From Dehalococcoidia bacterium (GTDB lineage: Bacteria > Chloroflexota > Dehalococcoidia > SZUA-161): a stretch of DNA of 5,908 nt. Positions 4,502 through 5,908 of the stretch are shown piece by piece; positions within the stretch are counted from its first letter, which is position 1; each line of letters begins with the position of its first letter. The notes below the pieces were generated by a model. The model was given only the letters and a program-made list of their open reading frames with translations, searched no databases and was not told the DNA's origin. The position numbers and the translations under genes are program-made. Location of the stretch: assembly GCA_014859215.1 (NCBI GenBank), contig JACUUS010000298.1:1-5908 (forward strand). Reading direction: 5' to 3'.

Positions 4502-5890
4502 CTATCGCTTGCCCAGCTTGAACCAGGGATGGAAGCTTATGATCGCGTCGCCGCACGCCTCTTTGTCAAGGCGGCCCTCGACGAGCAGATTCACGGCCAT
4601 CAGCCAGTCCGCAATCCGGTCGGGCATGAGGAAGTGCTGGGTCACATAGTCTTTTCCATTCTTCCCCATGGCCGCCGCGGCAGCGGGGTTGTCGAGCAAG
4701 CGCGCCATTATCCTGGCTGTCTTCCGCGGCGTACGGTAGAAATAGCCTGTATCGCCGTCCCTGAGCTGGAGCGGGATGGCGCCGACATCGGCCCCGATCA
4801 CCGGCTTGCCTTTCCAAAGCGCCTCGGTGATGACCAGCCCGAAACCCTCGCGGGTAGATGGCTGCATGATGATATCAGCAGCACGCTGCAAGGCATTGAC
4901 CTCCCTCCAGTTCTCGAGCCGGTCTTCGAGTGAGAGGTTCAGAATGTGTATATCCTGGTCGTCCTTTGTGCTCTCCCGGATCCTGGACAGCACCCTGACG
5001 CCTTCGGGGTCGTCCGCTGCGAGGCCCCCGGCGAGAAGCAGTTGGCATTCCCTCTTTTTCCTCAGGACCTTGAAAGCCTCTATGGTCCTTTCAAGTCCCT
5101 TCCAGGGGTCGAACCTGCCCACCTGGACAATAGTCGGTATCTGGCGATCGATGCCGTATTTGTCCAGCACCGCATTGATCTCCGCTTCGCTCAAGTCGCG
5201 GTTCTTCTCCGACAGCGGGTCGATGAAAGGCGGTATAAGGAACTTGGGCAGTCTCCATTTTGTGATCACGTAATGGGCCGCTGTGAAAATCGCCGCATCG
5301 TACGGTTCGAGCAGATTTGAGATGAAGGTCTCGAGGCCGGGGTTCGCCTGAAGTATGTACTCCTCGATATCTATATGGCATCTCCATGCCCATACCTGAC
5401 CCGGGCGCTTCACGTACCGGCTCAAGCCCGCGGGCTGCGGGTCGTGTATAAGGACCACATCCGCCTCACCGATGCTGGAATCTCCGGCGGCGCAGCGGTT
5501 GATAGTCTCATCGTATGTCTTCACCATGTCCTGGGTGAAAAAGCCTCTTTTCCCCTGAAGCAGGTTGTGCAAGACCTTGGTGCACTCGTAGTATTCGGGG
5601 TTTCCCGTGATGATATTCCATTCCGTTTCCAGGCCCAGGTCATTCATGAACGGTATCGCGCTGAAAAGCATCTCAGCTACGCCGCCGCCGCGTGCCGTGG
5701 CGTTCATCTCGAGAATTCTCAGTCCCTTCAGCCGCTCCGCCGCCTTCAAGAGCCGTTCTATCCTCTCCAGCCCCAGCAGACGGGTGTATTCTTCGAGCGG
5801 GGGTACCGAGAAGGGTCGCAGGTTCTTCCTGGCGCTATATATCGTTCCGTCAAGCTGAGGTTCGAAACACTTGTCCCCTGTTTGCGCCAT
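4502..5890 (-). CDS. treT: Trehalose synthase TreT (GT4 glycosyltransferase)
   Basis: A 462-residue GT4-family retaining glycosyltransferase. Known TreT enzymes join NDP-glucose and glucose to trehalose in one reversible cytoplasmic step. The N-terminal half carries the TreT hallmarks: MNATARGGGVAEML (62-75), ETEWNIITGNPEYYECTK (88-105), HNLLQG (108-113), VLIHDPQPAGL (146-156), WRCHID (169-174) and IPPFIDPLSEKNRDL (219-233). The C-terminal Rossmann domain has VGRFDPWKG (257-265, Arg259 and Lys264 for the donor phosphates) and the GT4 E-x7-E motif in STREGFGLVITEAL (Glu348, Glu356). All expected residues are present. It is somewhat longer than archaeal TreT (about 410-415 residues) because of N- and C-terminal extensions. 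The ATG at 5890 has GGTGGAG seven bases upstream. Trehalose phosphorylase or another GT4 disaccharide synthase is the main alternative, but the combined motifs favour TreT. Its 5' neighbours are off the window. Confidence 0.9.
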   Translation of the reverse strand: MAQTGDKCFEPQLDGTIYSARKNLRPFSVPPLEEYTRLLGLERIERLLKAAERLKGLRILEMNATARGGGVAEMLFSAIPFMNDLGLETEWNIITGNPEYYECTKVLHNLLQGKRGFFTQDMVKTYDETINRCAAGDSSIGEADVVLIHDPQPAGLSRYVKRPGQVWAWRCHIDIEEYILQANPGLETFISNLLEPYDAAIFTAAHYVITKWRLPKFLIPPFIDPLSEKNRDLSEAEINAVLDKYGIDRQIPTIVQVGRFDPWKGLERTIEAFKVLRKKRECQLLLAGGLAADDPEGVRVLSRIRESTKDDQDIHILNLSLEDRLENWREVNALQRAADIIMQPSTREGFGLVITEALWKGKPVIGADVGAIPLQLRDGDTGYFYRTPRKTARIMARLLDNPAAAAAMGKNGKDYVTQHFLMPDRIADWLMAVNLLVEGRLDKEACGDAIISFHPWFKLGKR

Positions 5891-5897
5891 GGCGATA

Positions 5898-5904
5898 CTC
5901 CACC
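5898..5904 (-). promoter_or_regulatory. Ribosome-binding site of treT
   Basis: On the minus strand GGTGGAG lies seven bases before the ATG ending at 5888. This is a fair Shine-Dalgarno that supports the chosen start. No upstream promoter is visible because the window ends there. Confidence 0.5.
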
Positions 5905-5908
5905 TTCC

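Noticed and set aside
4776..5273. 165-codon plus-strand open frame opposite treT
   Set aside because: The opposite strand carries conserved TreT motifs over the whole interval; this frame has a serine-rich, motif-free translation.

Overview
The window is about 5.9 kb of GC-rich bacterial chromosome (GC-rich by eye, with one AT-richer stretch near 3600-3730). It holds six protein genes, one of them cut by the left edge. There is no rRNA, tRNA, CRISPR array or insertion sequence that I can recognise. Two crotonase-fold acyl-CoA enzymes, a bacterial GH3-like adenylating enzyme and a TreT-type trehalose synthase together suggest an environmental, possibly anaerobic, bacterium. A Chloroflexota (Dehalococcoidia-like) origin is my best guess. 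It rests on gene-family flavour only and is weak.

Layout. (1) 1-560 (+): 3' part of an enoyl-CoA hydratase/isomerase gene. (2) 561-855: a spacer whose minus strand encodes what looks like a decayed N-terminal piece of a membrane transporter. (3) 856-1632 (+): a second, full-length crotonase paralogue. (4) 1633-1866: a regulatory spacer with a good sigma-70-type promoter and a perfect 10-bp inverted repeat over its -10/start region. (5) 1867-2304 (+): a small four-helix membrane protein with a highly charged N-terminus. (6) 2327-3481 (-): a short GH3-family (ANL superfamily) enzyme, convergent with gene 5. (7) 3482-3810: a divergent intergenic region with possible leader structures. (8) 3811-4434 (+): a lipoprotein with an Ig-like domain, starting at GTG behind a near-perfect Shine-Dalgarno. 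(9) 4502-5890 (-): trehalose synthase TreT, convergent with the lipoprotein gene.

How the genes relate. The two crotonases face the same way and probably belong to acyl-CoA (beta-oxidation-like) metabolism. Both lack the second catalytic glutamate of classical crotonase, so plain hydratase activity should not be assumed. The GH3-like protein could activate a carboxylic acid, but nothing here ties it to the crotonases. TreT would make or use trehalose from NDP-glucose and glucose, which would serve osmotic or stress tolerance. The repeated change of strand (+ + + - + -) argues for several single-gene transcription units rather than one operon. I see no convincing novel multi-gene system. The points most worth a second look are the short GH3 enzyme, the transporter remnant, the operator-like palindrome and the lipoprotein leader that may mask its own ribosome-binding site.
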